Source of the DNA: CALUOB01 sp944322305
Lineage (GTDB): Bacteria > Actinomycetota > Coriobacteriia > Coriobacteriales > Coriobacteriaceae
Direction: 5' to 3'
Length of the DNA stretch: 64,000 nucleotides
Assembly (NCBI GenBank): GCA_963931605.1
Contig: OZ007031.1
Coordinates: forward strand, 1,488,001-1,552,000
Part shown: one piece after another, positions 15,924 through 24,472 of the stretch
Position numbering within the stretch: position 1 is the first letter of the stretch
Layout: every line of letters begins with the position of its first letter
Notes under the pieces: model-generated
Told to the model about the DNA's origin: nothing
Databases searched by the model: none
The model's input: the letters and a program-made list of their open reading frames with translations, nothing else
Program-made: the position numbers and the translations under genes

Positions 15924-16048
15924 AAAATGGATGTTGTTTTGCACGGGCACGCTGAGTAGCCCGCCAGGAGCCAATCAATCTACCTGCGCTTTCCTTGCGG
16001 CTCGGTACGCCTCTACTCGAGGAACCCCTCTAAAACCACATCCATTTT
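15924..16048. repeat. MITE-like element, copy 1 (125 bp)
   Basis: AAAATGGATGTTGTTTT at 15924-15940 is inverted at 16032-16048 with one difference in 17. A second element with the same termini and almost the same length lies at 45034-45159; both are followed by TGCGCAGG or GCGCAGG. The interior differs between the copies. No reading frame inside. Confidence 0.7.
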
Positions 16049-16096
16049 GCGCAGGACAGGAAAAACCGCCCCATCCGCCCGCTTCGTCTTACGAAA

Positions 16097-16129
16097 TGCG
16101 CCAAACTAGGCACGGCCTAATCTGGCGCA
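16097..16129. repeat. REP-like palindrome, copy 2
   Basis: TGCGCCAAACTAGG, centre CACGG, CCTAATCTGGCGCA: same family as at 14566, with paired arm changes. Confidence 0.8.
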
Positions 16130-16276
16130 AGCAGGAAAGAGAACGGGATAGAGCGGCCAGTCAGCGAGGGCGCCCCTTGCGGAGCAGGTCGGCCCGCGCG
16201 AAGAGCGCATGCGCCTTACGGCGATGCGCGATGAGCGAGGGCCGAGGTGCCCGCTAGGGGCGACCGCAGCGTCGGG

Positions 16277-17971
16277 CTAGAGGCTGCCGAGCTCGCCCAC
16301 CACGTGGCCCACGCGCTCTTCGGGCGGAAGCACGTCCACGCCCTCGAAGCGCAAAAAGCGCGCCGGGTCGTGCACGATGTCCTCCAGCGGGATGAGCACG
16401 AAGTCGCGTTCGCCCAGCTTGGGGTGCGGCAGGCGAAGCTTGTTGCCCCCGTGCACCTCGCCCTCCATCCACAGCAGGTCGCAGTCGATCACGCGCGGAC
16501 CGTTGGGCTTGGCGCCCTCGCGCACGCGGCCCACCTCCTGCTCCACCTTCATGATCTCGTCGAGCAGAACCGTGGGCGCAAGCTCGGTCTTGATCTCGAT
16601 CGCGGCGTTGGCAAACGCCTGCTGGTCGAGCTCGTAAGCCGGCTCGCTCTCGTAGATGCGCGAGCAATGCGTCACGCAGGTAAGCGGGATCTGGGCGATA
16701 AGATCGCGCGCGGTGCGGATGTTCTGCAGGCGGTCGCCCATGTTGGATCCCAGGGCGACAAACGCGCGGCGCGGCTGCTCGTGCGCCACCGACCAGTAGC
16801 CGGCGAGAAACTCCGCGAACCCGGCCGCGTTGTGCACGCGCACGATGTTGGCACCCTGCTCGAGCGCGGCAAGGCACACGCCGAACGTTGCGGCGTCGCG
16901 CTCGCGCGCCTCGGCGATGCCCGAGACGGTGCCCACGAAGCGCTTGCGCGAAACCGCGCACATGAGCGGGTAGCCCAGCGAGGCCATCTTGGCAGTGGAA
17001 CGCTGGATCACGATGTCCTCCTCGGCCGTCTTGCCGAAGCCGGCGCCCGGGTCCAGGCAGATGCGCTCGGGACGCACACCGGCGCGCGTGAGCGTGCGCG
17101 CCTGATCGGAGAGGAAGCCCATGACGCGACGCATGATGGGGCCGGAGTCCGGCAGGGTGAAGCGCCTGAGCGAGGCAGGGCTCATGGGCGTGGCGTTCAT
17201 CAGCGCGGCGAGCTTGTCGCCCGAGGTGGCGGCAGAAGAAGCAGCGTCCGCAGCCGGCTTGGAGGCGGTGCCGCCGGCAGAGGCGCCCGCAGGCCCCGCG
17301 GGCTTCTCGGCCGTCTTGGCGGCCTGGGCCTTCTCGGCCGCGCGGGCGGCAGCGGAGCCGTTGGGCTCGTCGAAGAGCTGGCCCTGCAGGAAGCTCAGGG
17401 GCCCGCGCTTGCCGGGGGCGGCCTGCTTGGCGCGCTCGGCGGCGGCAGCGCGCTCGGCCGCAAGCGCCGCAGCCGAGGTGTCAAGCGTCACGGCGGTGTG
17501 CGCCCGGCGCGGCTCGGCTACGCCGCCGGAGTGCACCACGATAAGCCCGCAGTTGTTGCAGGTCTCGCCCGAGACGAACTCCACCATCTCGGGGTCGGTG
17601 AAGCCGGTGACGTCGTTCACGATGGAGGCGCCCAGGCGCACGCAGGCCTTGGCAACCTCCACGTTGCGCGTGTCGATCGAGACGATGGCGCCGTGCTTCA
17701 CCAGCTCGCGCACCACCGGGATCACGCGCTCGGCCTCCACGTCGGGGTTGACGGGCGTGAAGCCGGGGCGAGTGGACTCGCCGCCCACGTCGATGATGTC
17801 GGCGCCGGCGTCGAGCATGGCCAGGCCCGCCGCGATGGCGGCCTTGGTGTCCAAGTGCTCGCCGCCGTCGGAGAACGAGTCGGGCGTGACGTTTAAGATG
17901 CCCATGATGCGCGGGCGGTCAAACGTGAGCTCGTACGCGCCGCAGCGCCATGTCTTGGTGTCGTAAGCCAT
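16277..17971 (-). CDS. folP-folK: Dihydropteroate synthase / HPPK fusion
   Basis: 564 residues. DHPS motifs are GILNVTPDSFSDGG, IDVGGESTRPG, VSIDTRN, ICLDPGAGFGKT and SRKRFVG. HPPK begins near 402 with AFVALGSNMGDR and has RVIDCDLLW and LRLPHPKLGERDFVLIPL. Together they pyrophosphorylate hydroxymethyldihydropterin and join it to p-aminobenzoate. Residues roughly 160-262 are an Ala-rich insertion between DHPS strands, absent from ordinary DHPS. HPPK-DHPS fusions usually have HPPK first; here DHPS leads. Confidence 0.92.
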   Translation of the reverse strand: MAYDTKTWRCGAYELTFDRPRIMGILNVTPDSFSDGGEHLDTKAAIAAGLAMLDAGADIIDVGGESTRPGFTPVNPDVEAERVIPVVRELVKHGAIVSIDTRNVEVAKACVRLGASIVNDVTGFTDPEMVEFVSGETCNNCGLIVVHSGGVAEPRRAHTAVTLDTSAAALAAERAAAAERAKQAAPGKRGPLSFLQGQLFDEPNGSAAARAAEKAQAAKTAEKPAGPAGASAGGTASKPAADAASSAATSGDKLAALMNATPMSPASLRRFTLPDSGPIMRRVMGFLSDQARTLTRAGVRPERICLDPGAGFGKTAEEDIVIQRSTAKMASLGYPLMCAVSRKRFVGTVSGIAEARERDAATFGVCLAALEQGANIVRVHNAAGFAEFLAGYWSVAHEQPRRAFVALGSNMGDRLQNIRTARDLIAQIPLTCVTHCSRIYESEPAYELDQQAFANAAIEIKTELAPTVLLDEIMKVEQEVGRVREGAKPNGPRVIDCDLLWMEGEVHGGNKLRLPHPKLGERDFVLIPLEDIVHDPARFLRFEGVDVLPPEERVGHVVGELGSL

Positions 17972-18287
17972 GCGAGAGTAACCCCTTTCGCGACGCCGGC
18001 GGGCGGCAGGCGCCTATCACACGCGGGCCGACGCCGAACCAAACCGGATTGCGCGCACCCGACCGGCCCAGCGCCGCCGCGCTGTACAGCTCCCCCTATT
18101 GTACCGACCCGGGCGGGCGATAAGCGCCGGACGCCGCGCGTTCACCTGAAACGACCATCCGGCGCCAGACGCGCGGCAGGCAACGGGCCCGCCGGCCGGC
18201 GCCGCGCGCGGCAGGCAACGGGCCCGCCAAGCGGCGCCCAACGCGCGCGACCCGCAACCCCGCGGGCGCCGGCGACGGCCCCGTCCC
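17972..18287. other. Intergenic region with a 23-bp direct repeat
   Basis: 316 bp without a gene. GCGCGGCAGGCAACGGGCCC plus GCC occurs at 18171-18193 and again at 18206-18228. No promoter stands out. Confidence 0.5.
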
Positions 18288-19133
18288 CTACAGCTCGATC
18301 TCGAGCTCCACCGGGCAGTGGTCCGACCCGAAGATGTCGTCGCGGATGCGCGCGCTCACGATGCGGTCGCGCGCGACGTCGCTCACCAGGAAGTAGTCGA
18401 TGCGCCAGCCTGCGTTGTTCTTGCGCGCGTTGAAGCGGTAGCTCCACCAGCTGTACGCGCCCGTCTCGTCCGGGTGCAAAAAGCGGAACGTGTCGGTAAA
18501 GCCGGCCTCCAGAAGCTCGGTGAACCCACTGCGCTCCTCGTCCGAGAAGCCCGCGTTGCCGCGGTTGCTCTTGGGGTTCTTGAGGTCGATCTCGTTGTGT
18601 GCCACGTTGAAGTCGCCGCAGGTCACCACCGGCTTGCCCTCGGCCTCCAGCCCTTTCAGGAACACGCGGTAGGCGCGATCCCACACCATGCGCGTGTCGA
18701 TGCGCGCCAGCTCGTTCTGCGCGTTGGGCGTGTACACGTCAACGAACCAGAACGTGGGGAACTCCAGCGCGCACACGCGCCCCTCGGTCACGGCGACGCC
18801 CAAAAGCTCGGCCTCGTCCGAGTCCGCGGCGATGCCGGCCGCCTCGAGCACCGCCGGCTCGAGCAGCGCCTCGGCGTTGCGCACGGACAGCGGATCCTCG
18901 CGCGTGAAGACGGCCGTGCCCGAGTACCCCTTGCGCTCGGCGTAGCTCCACACCTGATGGTAGCCCGGCAGCTCAAGCGCCACCTGGCCCTCCTGCAGCT
19001 TGGTTTCCTGGATGCCCAAGATGTCGGCGTCCAGCTCCTCGGCCACCTCGGTGAAGCTCGGGGTCTTCTTCAGCACGGCGCGCAGGCCGTTGACGTTCCA
19101 CGACGCAAACTTGTACAGGCGGGGCTCAGGCAT
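18288..19133 (-). CDS. xth: Exodeoxyribonuclease III
   Basis: 281 residues. EEP-family motifs appear in order: FASWNVNGLRA, LGIQETKLQ, YTPNAQ, VTCGDFNVAHNEIDL, YSWWSYRF, WRIDYFLVS and SDHCPVELEI. It nicks DNA at abasic sites and digests 3' ends in base excision repair. ATG at 19133 was chosen for GAGGAGCGCC upstream; a longer frame lacks homology. Confidence 0.94.
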   Translation of the reverse strand: MPEPRLYKFASWNVNGLRAVLKKTPSFTEVAEELDADILGIQETKLQEGQVALELPGYHQVWSYAERKGYSGTAVFTREDPLSVRNAEALLEPAVLEAAGIAADSDEAELLGVAVTEGRVCALEFPTFWFVDVYTPNAQNELARIDTRMVWDRAYRVFLKGLEAEGKPVVTCGDFNVAHNEIDLKNPKSNRGNAGFSDEERSGFTELLEAGFTDTFRFLHPDETGAYSWWSYRFNARKNNAGWRIDYFLVSDVARDRIVSARIRDDIFGSDHCPVELEIEL

Positions 19134-19188
19134 AAGGCGCTCCTCAGGTAGTGCCGCGCAAAGCGGCTGGAATACGGGTTGCGCAGCG

Positions 19189-19320
19189 TTACGCAACGTG
19201 CTCGTAGGCGAAGCCCTTACGATAAAGCGCCTCGAGTGCGATGTCTATGCTTCGATGTTGGGAATCATCTTGGTAAAGCATCTTGATGACAAGACCGTAG
19301 AACCTGCTGAGTTCGGGCAT
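19189..19320 (-). pseudogene. Short DUF4160-like remnant
   Basis: 43 residues from ATG at 19320, with a good site (GAGAGGAG). MPELSRFYGLVIKMLYQDD matches the opening of DUF4160 proteins, which normally go on with a HNPPHFH-type motif and run to about 80-100 residues. Here the sequence instead ends RSIDIALEALYRKGFAYEHV. It is either a truncated relic or a divergent mini-version; DUF4160 genes often pair with DUF2442 genes, and none is seen here. Confidence 0.45.
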
Positions 19321-19396
19321 GGTGCTCCTCTCGTCAGTTGATGCCACTATACCCCGCACGGTCTCGTCCCAAAAACGCAGGAAAGGCGGTATTACC

Positions 19397-20203
19397 ATGG
19401 CAACTCCCATCACCGACGCGCGCGAGGCGCAAGCGACGCTGCGCGACCTGTTCAGCCGCTACGGGGCGGGGCGCCCGGGCGCGCAACCCGGCGAAGCCGG
19501 CTCCGGGCGGGCGGTCTTCTTCGGCGGCGCCGGCGTCTCAACCGCCAGCGGCATTCCCGATTTCCGCAGCGTGGACGGGCTGTACCACCAGCGCTTCGAC
19601 TACCCGCCCGAGACCATGCTCTCCCACGAGTTCTACGTGGAACACCCCGCCGAGTTCTTCCGGTTCTACCGCGAGAAGATGATCGCCCCGGATGCGCGGC
19701 CCAACCGCTGCCACCAGAAGCTGGCCGAGCTGGAGGCTGCCGGGCTTCTCGGCGCGGTGGTGACGCAAAACATCGACGGGCTGCACCAAGCCGCCGGCAG
19801 CCAGCGCGTCTTCGAGCTGCACGGCTCCACGCACCGCAACGTATGCCAGCGCTGCGGGGCGGTCTACCCGGCCTCGTGGGTGCTTGAGCAGGGCAGGTGG
19901 GCGGCCGAGCAGGGCGGCGACGGCGTGCCGGTGTGCGAGAAGTGCGGTGGCCGCGTGAAGCCCGACGTGGTGCTGTACGGCGAAAACCTGGATGAGCGCA
20001 CCCTCATGGGCGCCGTTGCCGCCATCGCCGCGGCCGACCTGCTCGTGGTGGGCGGTACCTCGCTCGTGGTGTACCCCGCCGCCGGCCTCATCCGCTCCTT
20101 CCAAGGCGAGAAGCTCGTGATCGTGAACCGCGACCCCACGCCGCAGGACAGCTCGGCCGACGTGCTCATCAGCTGCGACATCGCGCAAGCGTTCGACTTC
20201 TAG
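19397..20203 (+). CDS. NAD-dependent protein deacylase, Sir2 family
   Basis: 268 residues. NAD-binding GGAGVSTASGIPDFRS, catalytic-side TQNIDGLHQAAG, active-site histidine in FELHGSTH, a structural zinc site (CQRC...CEKC), and the closing VVGGTSLVVYPAAGLI. Acts in the cytoplasm on acyl-lysines using NAD. ATG at 19397 fits the family start; an upstream extension of 26 residues has no homology. Divergent from the DUF4160 remnant. Confidence 0.93.
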   Translation: MATPITDAREAQATLRDLFSRYGAGRPGAQPGEAGSGRAVFFGGAGVSTASGIPDFRSVDGLYHQRFDYPPETMLSHEFYVEHPAEFFRFYREKMIAPDARPNRCHQKLAELEAAGLLGAVVTQNIDGLHQAAGSQRVFELHGSTHRNVCQRCGAVYPASWVLEQGRWAAEQGGDGVPVCEKCGGRVKPDVVLYGENLDERTLMGAVAAIAAADLLVVGGTSLVVYPAAGLIRSFQGEKLVIVNRDPTPQDSSADVLISCDIAQAFDF

Positions 20204-20488
20204 GCGGCGGGCGCCGGTCGGCCGGGGAAGCGCCGGCCCGCCGCCGGGGGCAGACGTGGACGGCAGGCCGCCCCGCCCGCCATCCACACCCGCCCCCGGA
20301 GACATCCCCGGAGGCAGTCCCCAAACGGCACCTTCGCGCCCCGGCAAGCTGCCGCTCCCTTCTTGGACGCTCCGTTCAACAACTGCCGGCGTTACAATCA
20401 GCGCGCATATGGGTATGGTGGCTAAAGCGCGGCGACCCAAGGGCATCCCAGCGCGAGCCGCAGCCCGTTTACAGAGAGGACCTTTGCC
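20204..20488. other. Intergenic region before the GH13 gene
   Basis: No gene. A TACAAT -10-like hexamer stands at 20393-20398, about 95 bp before the GH13 start, without a convincing -35. Confidence 0.35.
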
Positions 20489-22837
20489 ATGTGGGCTTAC
20501 GAAAGCACGTTCTACCAGTTCTACCCCCTGGGCCTTGTGGGAGCGCCCACCTACGCCCCGGCCGTGGGCGACACCGCCGCCGAAGAGGCCGAGGCCTCCC
20601 ACCACCGCCTCTCCAAGCTGGCTGGCTGGGCCCCGTACCTGCGCGAGCTCGGCATCGGCTCCATCATCTTGAACCCGGTGTTCTCCTCTACCTGGCACGG
20701 CTACGACACGCGCGACCTGCGCCGCATCGACTGCCGCCTGGGCACCAACGAGGACTTCGTCGAGATCGTGCGCGAGCTTCACGCCCACGGCGTGCGCATC
20801 CTTCTGGACGCCGTGTTCAACCACGTGGGCCGCGACTTCTGGGCGTTCCGCGACGTGCGCGAAAAGAAGTGGGGCAGCCCCTACAAAGACTGGTTCAACA
20901 TAAACTTCGACGGCGACACGCACTTTGGCGACGGCTTTTGGTATGAGGGCTGGGAGGGCAACCAGGACCTGGTGAAGCTCAACCTCAAGAACCCCGCCGT
21001 GGTTGACTACCTGCTGGACTCCGTGCGCATGTGGCGGCGCGAGCTGGGCGTTGACGGCCTGCGCCTAGACGTGGCCTACAGCCTTGACCACGACTTCCTG
21101 CGCCGCCTGCGCGCGCTCGCCAACGAGCTTTCGGCCGAGCCGGCTCCCGCCGTCACGCAGGAGGCCGTGGCCCGCGCCGAGGAGCGCGCCCGCAAAGGCG
21201 CACCCGCGCACGACCTGGTTGAGGCCGAGGCGCTGCTCACCGACCGCACGTTCTTCCTGCTGGGTGAGACGCTCCACGGCGACTACAACCAGATCATGAA
21301 CGACGAGATGCTGCACTCCTGCACCAACTACGAGTGCTACAAGGGCCTGTACTCTAGCTTCAACAGCATGAACCTGTTCGAGATCGCCCACTCGCTCAAC
21401 CGCCAGTTCGGCCCCGAGCAGTGGTGCCTCTACCGCGGCAAGCACCTGCTGGCCTTCTCGGACAACCACGACGTGACGCGCCTGGCCAGCATCCTCACCA
21501 ACAAGCGCCACCTGGTGCCCGCCTACGGCCTGCTCTTCGGCATGCCGGGGATCCCGTGCCTGTACTACGGCAGCGAGTGGGGCCAGACCGGCCAGAAGGG
21601 CCAGGGCCACGACGCCGACATGCAGCTGCGCCCCGCCCTCGACGCGCCGGCGCGCTCTGCTTTGGTGGAAGAAAAGCATCAGATTGCGCGCCACGCGGGG
21701 GCAACTGATCCCCATGCGCCCCTGGGCGCCCTGTCGAGCGAGATCGCCCACCTGGACCTGGGCGAGCTCATGGCAAACGGCCCGGACGCGCTGACCGCGC
21801 TTGTGGCGCGCCTGGCCGAGGTGCGCGCCGGCTCGCGCGCGCTGGCCTACGGCGACTACCACAACGTGAACATCCAGAACAAGCAGCTGCTGTTCGAGCG
21901 CGTGGCCGAGGCCGACGGCGAGCACCCGCGCGAGCGCGTGCTGGTGGCCGTGAACGCCGATGACGCGCCGCACACCTTCTACGACGGCACGCTGAACTGC
22001 TGGTTCGAGGACATGCTGGCCGAGGGGCCCGCAGGCGCGGCGGCGCGGCAGCTTTCCGGCAGCTTGGAGGTGCCGCCGCTTTCGGTGGTGTGGCTGCGCG
22101 AGGTGCCCGCCGGATGGGTGCGCCCCGGGTGCGAGGACACGGCGGCAGCGAGCGATACCGAAGCTGCCGATACGGCCGAGAACACCGAGGCTGAGAGAGT
22201 GACGGCGGATGCCGGCGCCGCGCGCGCCGAGGCGGCGGGCCCAGCCTCTTGCGCACCCGTCGAAGCAGAAGCAACCGAGGCCGCCGCAGACGCCCCCGCC
22301 GAGCCTGAAGCTGCCACGCAGCCCGAGCCTGAGCAGGGATCCGAGTCCGAAGCCCAGCTGCTGTACCTGGCCACCAGCGCCGAAGGGCCCGCAGACACAT
22401 CGGCCCGCATCCAAACGTGGTGCACCGGCGCCCTCAATGGCTACGGCATGAACCAGGCCCACGCGCTGGGTCACGCGCTGCGATTCGCAAACGCCCAGGT
22501 AAGCGCCTGCATGTGCGCGCCGACCCCGCAGGCCATCGAGACGCTCAAAGACGCCATGCTCGAGCTTGCACGGTTTGACTACGACTACGATTGCGTGGAT
22601 GCGCTCGACACGGGCCGCAGCTTGGACCAGGGCGCCAGCGTGCTGGGCGCGCTTGTCCGCCGCCTCAACGACGCCGAGGGCCGCAGCGTGCTGGCCGTGT
22701 GCGACCCCGACGTTGCCCGCGCCCTGACCAACGTGATCCCACACGAGGGCGAGATCCCCCAGCCCGCCAACGGCATGCTCTACACCTTCGCCCACCGCAA
22801 CGGAGCGCTGACCCTGCAACGCGTCACGCGCTTCTAG
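20489..22837 (+). CDS. GH13 alpha-amylase-family protein fused to a degenerate histidine-phosphatase-like domain
   Basis: 782 residues. The GH13 barrel holds DAVFNH (107-112), GLRLDVAYS with nucleophile D194, LLGETLHGD with acid/base E260 and FSDNHDVTR with D328; an insert spans about 212-253. No signal peptide, so cytoplasmic. After an acidic Ala/Glu linker (about 548-623), residues 624-782 follow a phosphoglycerate-mutase pattern (LLYLAT..., GYGMNQAHALGHAL, APTPQAIETL, VLAVCDPDVARAL), but the RHG and second catalytic histidine are missing. Site: GAGAGGACC before ATG. Confidence 0.82.
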   Translation: MWAYESTFYQFYPLGLVGAPTYAPAVGDTAAEEAEASHHRLSKLAGWAPYLRELGIGSIILNPVFSSTWHGYDTRDLRRIDCRLGTNEDFVEIVRELHAHGVRILLDAVFNHVGRDFWAFRDVREKKWGSPYKDWFNINFDGDTHFGDGFWYEGWEGNQDLVKLNLKNPAVVDYLLDSVRMWRRELGVDGLRLDVAYSLDHDFLRRLRALANELSAEPAPAVTQEAVARAEERARKGAPAHDLVEAEALLTDRTFFLLGETLHGDYNQIMNDEMLHSCTNYECYKGLYSSFNSMNLFEIAHSLNRQFGPEQWCLYRGKHLLAFSDNHDVTRLASILTNKRHLVPAYGLLFGMPGIPCLYYGSEWGQTGQKGQGHDADMQLRPALDAPARSALVEEKHQIARHAGATDPHAPLGALSSEIAHLDLGELMANGPDALTALVARLAEVRAGSRALAYGDYHNVNIQNKQLLFERVAEADGEHPRERVLVAVNADDAPHTFYDGTLNCWFEDMLAEGPAGAAARQLSGSLEVPPLSVVWLREVPAGWVRPGCEDTAAASDTEAADTAENTEAERVTADAGAARAEAAGPASCAPVEAEATEAAADAPAEPEAATQPEPEQGSESEAQLLYLATSAEGPADTSARIQTWCTGALNGYGMNQAHALGHALRFANAQVSACMCAPTPQAIETLKDAMLELARFDYDYDCVDALDTGRSLDQGASVLGALVRRLNDAEGRSVLAVCDPDVARALTNVIPHEGEIPQPANGMLYTFAHRNGALTLQRVTRF

Positions 22838-22865
22838 CCTGCGCGCAACACCTCCCCCGCACGCA

Positions 22866-22901
22866 ACGACGCCCCGACGGCCGAAGCCGCCGGGGCGTCG
22901 T
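22866..22901. terminator. Bidirectional hairpin terminator
   Basis: ACGACGCCCCG (22866-22876) and CGGGGCGTCGT (22891-22901) form a perfect 11-bp stem between the convergent GH13 and HAD genes. No strong T-tract. Confidence 0.6.
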
Positions 22902-22937
22902 CGTATCTGGGTAAAAGCCGCTTACGCAAACCCAGCC

Positions 22938-23768
22938 TTACGCCCTCAGCTCGGGTAGCAGCTCCTCGAGCGTGCGCGCCAGCCCGTTCTCGGCGTTGGA
23001 GAAGCGCGTTACATGCGCGGCGGCCTGCTTGACCTCGTCCGGGGCGTTGGCCATCGCGTAGCTTTCGGGCACGGCGGCGAGCATGTCGATGTCGTTGCGC
23101 CCGTCGCCAAACGCCACAGCCTCGGACGGGTCCACGCCAAAGTGCCGGCACACAACCTGCACGCCCTCGGCCTTGGACGCCTTGCCGCTCATGATCTCGC
23201 AGAGGATGGGCGAGGAGCGCACGACCGCCAGCTGCGGATAGGCCTGCGCCACGCGCTTCTCGGCCGCCTCGATCTCCGCAGGCTCGCCCATGAGCAGGAA
23301 CTTATGGATGCCCACCTGGCTGAACGCGTCGCGCAGGCGCGCGGTCTCGGCCTTGAGGGTGGTGATGCGCTCCTCGTTTTGGATGCGCGGATCCCGGTCG
23401 TCGTCGCAGATCCAGGTGTGGTAGCCGTACGCCGAGCAGGTGAGCCCGGGCAGCTCGCGGTCCAAGAAGCGCTTGATCTCGCAGGCGGTGTCGATGTCGA
23501 TGGGGCGGCTCAGGAGCTTGCGACCCTGCTCGTCCAGCACGTACGCGCCGCTGTAGCACACCAGCGGGCCGGAAAACCCCATCGCGCGCTGAATGGTGGT
23601 GAGGCCCTCGGGCATGCGCGCCGACACCAACACCAAAGGAATGCCCAGCCGGGCCAAGCCCTGCACGGTGGCGCACGCCTCGGGGATCACCCGGTGCTCC
23701 GCGTCGAGCAGCGTGCCGTCCACGTCGGTGAACACGATGCGAATCCGCTTGCCGTTTACCTCTTCCAC
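22938..23768 (-). CDS. Cof-type HAD phosphatase (PTS operon)
   Basis: 276 residues from GTG at 23768, with GGAAGGGGG upstream. HAD motifs: FTDVDGTLLDAEHRV, VLVSARMPEG, the conserved lysine near SGKASKAEGV and FGDGRNDIDMLAAV. The C2B cap is typical of Cof/YbiV enzymes, which hydrolyse sugar phosphates. It is the last gene of the minus-strand run that begins with the mannose-type PTS genes, suggesting it acts on a phosphorylated product of that transporter. Confidence 0.88.
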   Translation of the reverse strand: MEEVNGKRIRIVFTDVDGTLLDAEHRVIPEACATVQGLARLGIPLVLVSARMPEGLTTIQRAMGFSGPLVCYSGAYVLDEQGRKLLSRPIDIDTACEIKRFLDRELPGLTCSAYGYHTWICDDDRDPRIQNEERITTLKAETARLRDAFSQVGIHKFLLMGEPAEIEAAEKRVAQAYPQLAVVRSSPILCEIMSGKASKAEGVQVVCRHFGVDPSEAVAFGDGRNDIDMLAAVPESYAMANAPDEVKQAAAHVTRFSNAENGLARTLEELLPELRA

Positions 23769-23820
23769 AGCAGCCCCCTTCCTTCACAGCCGCCTCCCGG
23801 CGGCCGTTGCCCCGCGCACC

Positions 23821-23921
23821 CGCGCGTTCGTTGCCCAGCCGATCCCGTGCCCGCTGGGCAACGAACGCGCGACCATGCGCGCTTCCCGCCCTTGGAGGAA
23901 GACGGGAAGCGCGCATGGTCG
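23821..23921. repeat. Two adjoining perfect long hairpins within the PTS operon
   Basis: CGCGCGTTCGTTGCCCAG (23821-23838) pairs perfectly with 23854-23871. CGACCATGCGCGCTTCCCG (23870-23888) pairs perfectly with 23903-23921. The stems are 18 and 19 bp, share two bases, and lie between the membrane-protein gene and the phosphatase gene. They could limit readthrough, protect the upstream mRNA or mark a processing site. Confidence 0.8.
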
Positions 23922-23933
23922 CAGGCGCAGCCC

Positions 23934-24296
23934 TCACGCGTGGTCGCGCCCCGACGCCGGCCCCGCGCCGGCGCCCTTGCCGCGCGGCCGCAGCAGCTCC
24001 TGCACGTCCACCCCGGCCGCGGTGAGCATGGCCTCGACGTTGCGCTTGCCGCGGGCAACGCCCACCGTGAGCGCAACGGACGCCGGCACGCCCGCCACCA
24101 GGCAGACCACCGCAGCTGCCACGGCCGGCGCCGCACCGGCGTTGGCACCCCACAGGCCCAGTACGAAACCCAGGGCAACCAGCGAGTACGCCAGACGCTT
24201 CCACGTACCCAGGTGCGCGAGGGCGCCGGATTGCATGCGCGCTTCCCGCACGAGGTCGTCGCGCGTCCAGTTGGTGGTGTCGATGGGCTTGAGCAT
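23934..24296 (-). CDS. Small two-span membrane protein of the PTS operon
   Basis: 120 residues with a strong AAGGAGG site. An amphipathic N-terminus (TTNWTRDDLVREARMQSGAL) leads to two membrane spans (YSLVALGFVLGLWGANAG; AVAAAVVCLVAGVPASVAL) and a basic tail. No family recognised. Its place directly after PTS IID and before a Cof phosphatase suggests a role with that transporter, but this is context only. Confidence 0.7.
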   Translation of the reverse strand: MLKPIDTTNWTRDDLVREARMQSGALAHLGTWKRLAYSLVALGFVLGLWGANAGAAPAVAAAVVCLVAGVPASVALTVGVARGKRNVEAMLTAAGVDVQELLRPRGKGAGAGPASGRDHA

Positions 24297-24472
24297 GGGT
24301 TCCTCCTTGGGGTGGGGTGCGACCAACCCTGACCGTACCGCGCCGGGCGGCATGCGCGCAAACGCATGGCCCAAGCGCTTTCCCGGCGCCGCGCGGCGCA
24401 CCTAAGCCGCGCGCCGCCGGGCGGCGGCCGCAGCGCTTCTCAACCGCGCTGCGACCGCGCCAACGTGCCTGC

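Larger units (their letters stand above)
15559..16276. other. 718-bp gene-free region with repeats
   Basis: Holds a degenerate REP-like palindrome (15870-15898), a 125-bp element with 17-bp inverted ends (15924-16048), and a clear REP-like palindrome (16097-16129). No supported gene; the frames starting MRQ..HGLIWR are readings of the REP palindrome. Confidence 0.65.

Noticed and set aside
15963..16257. Small frames starting MRQ.RHGLIWR near several intergenic spaces
   Set aside because: They are translations of the REP-like palindrome.
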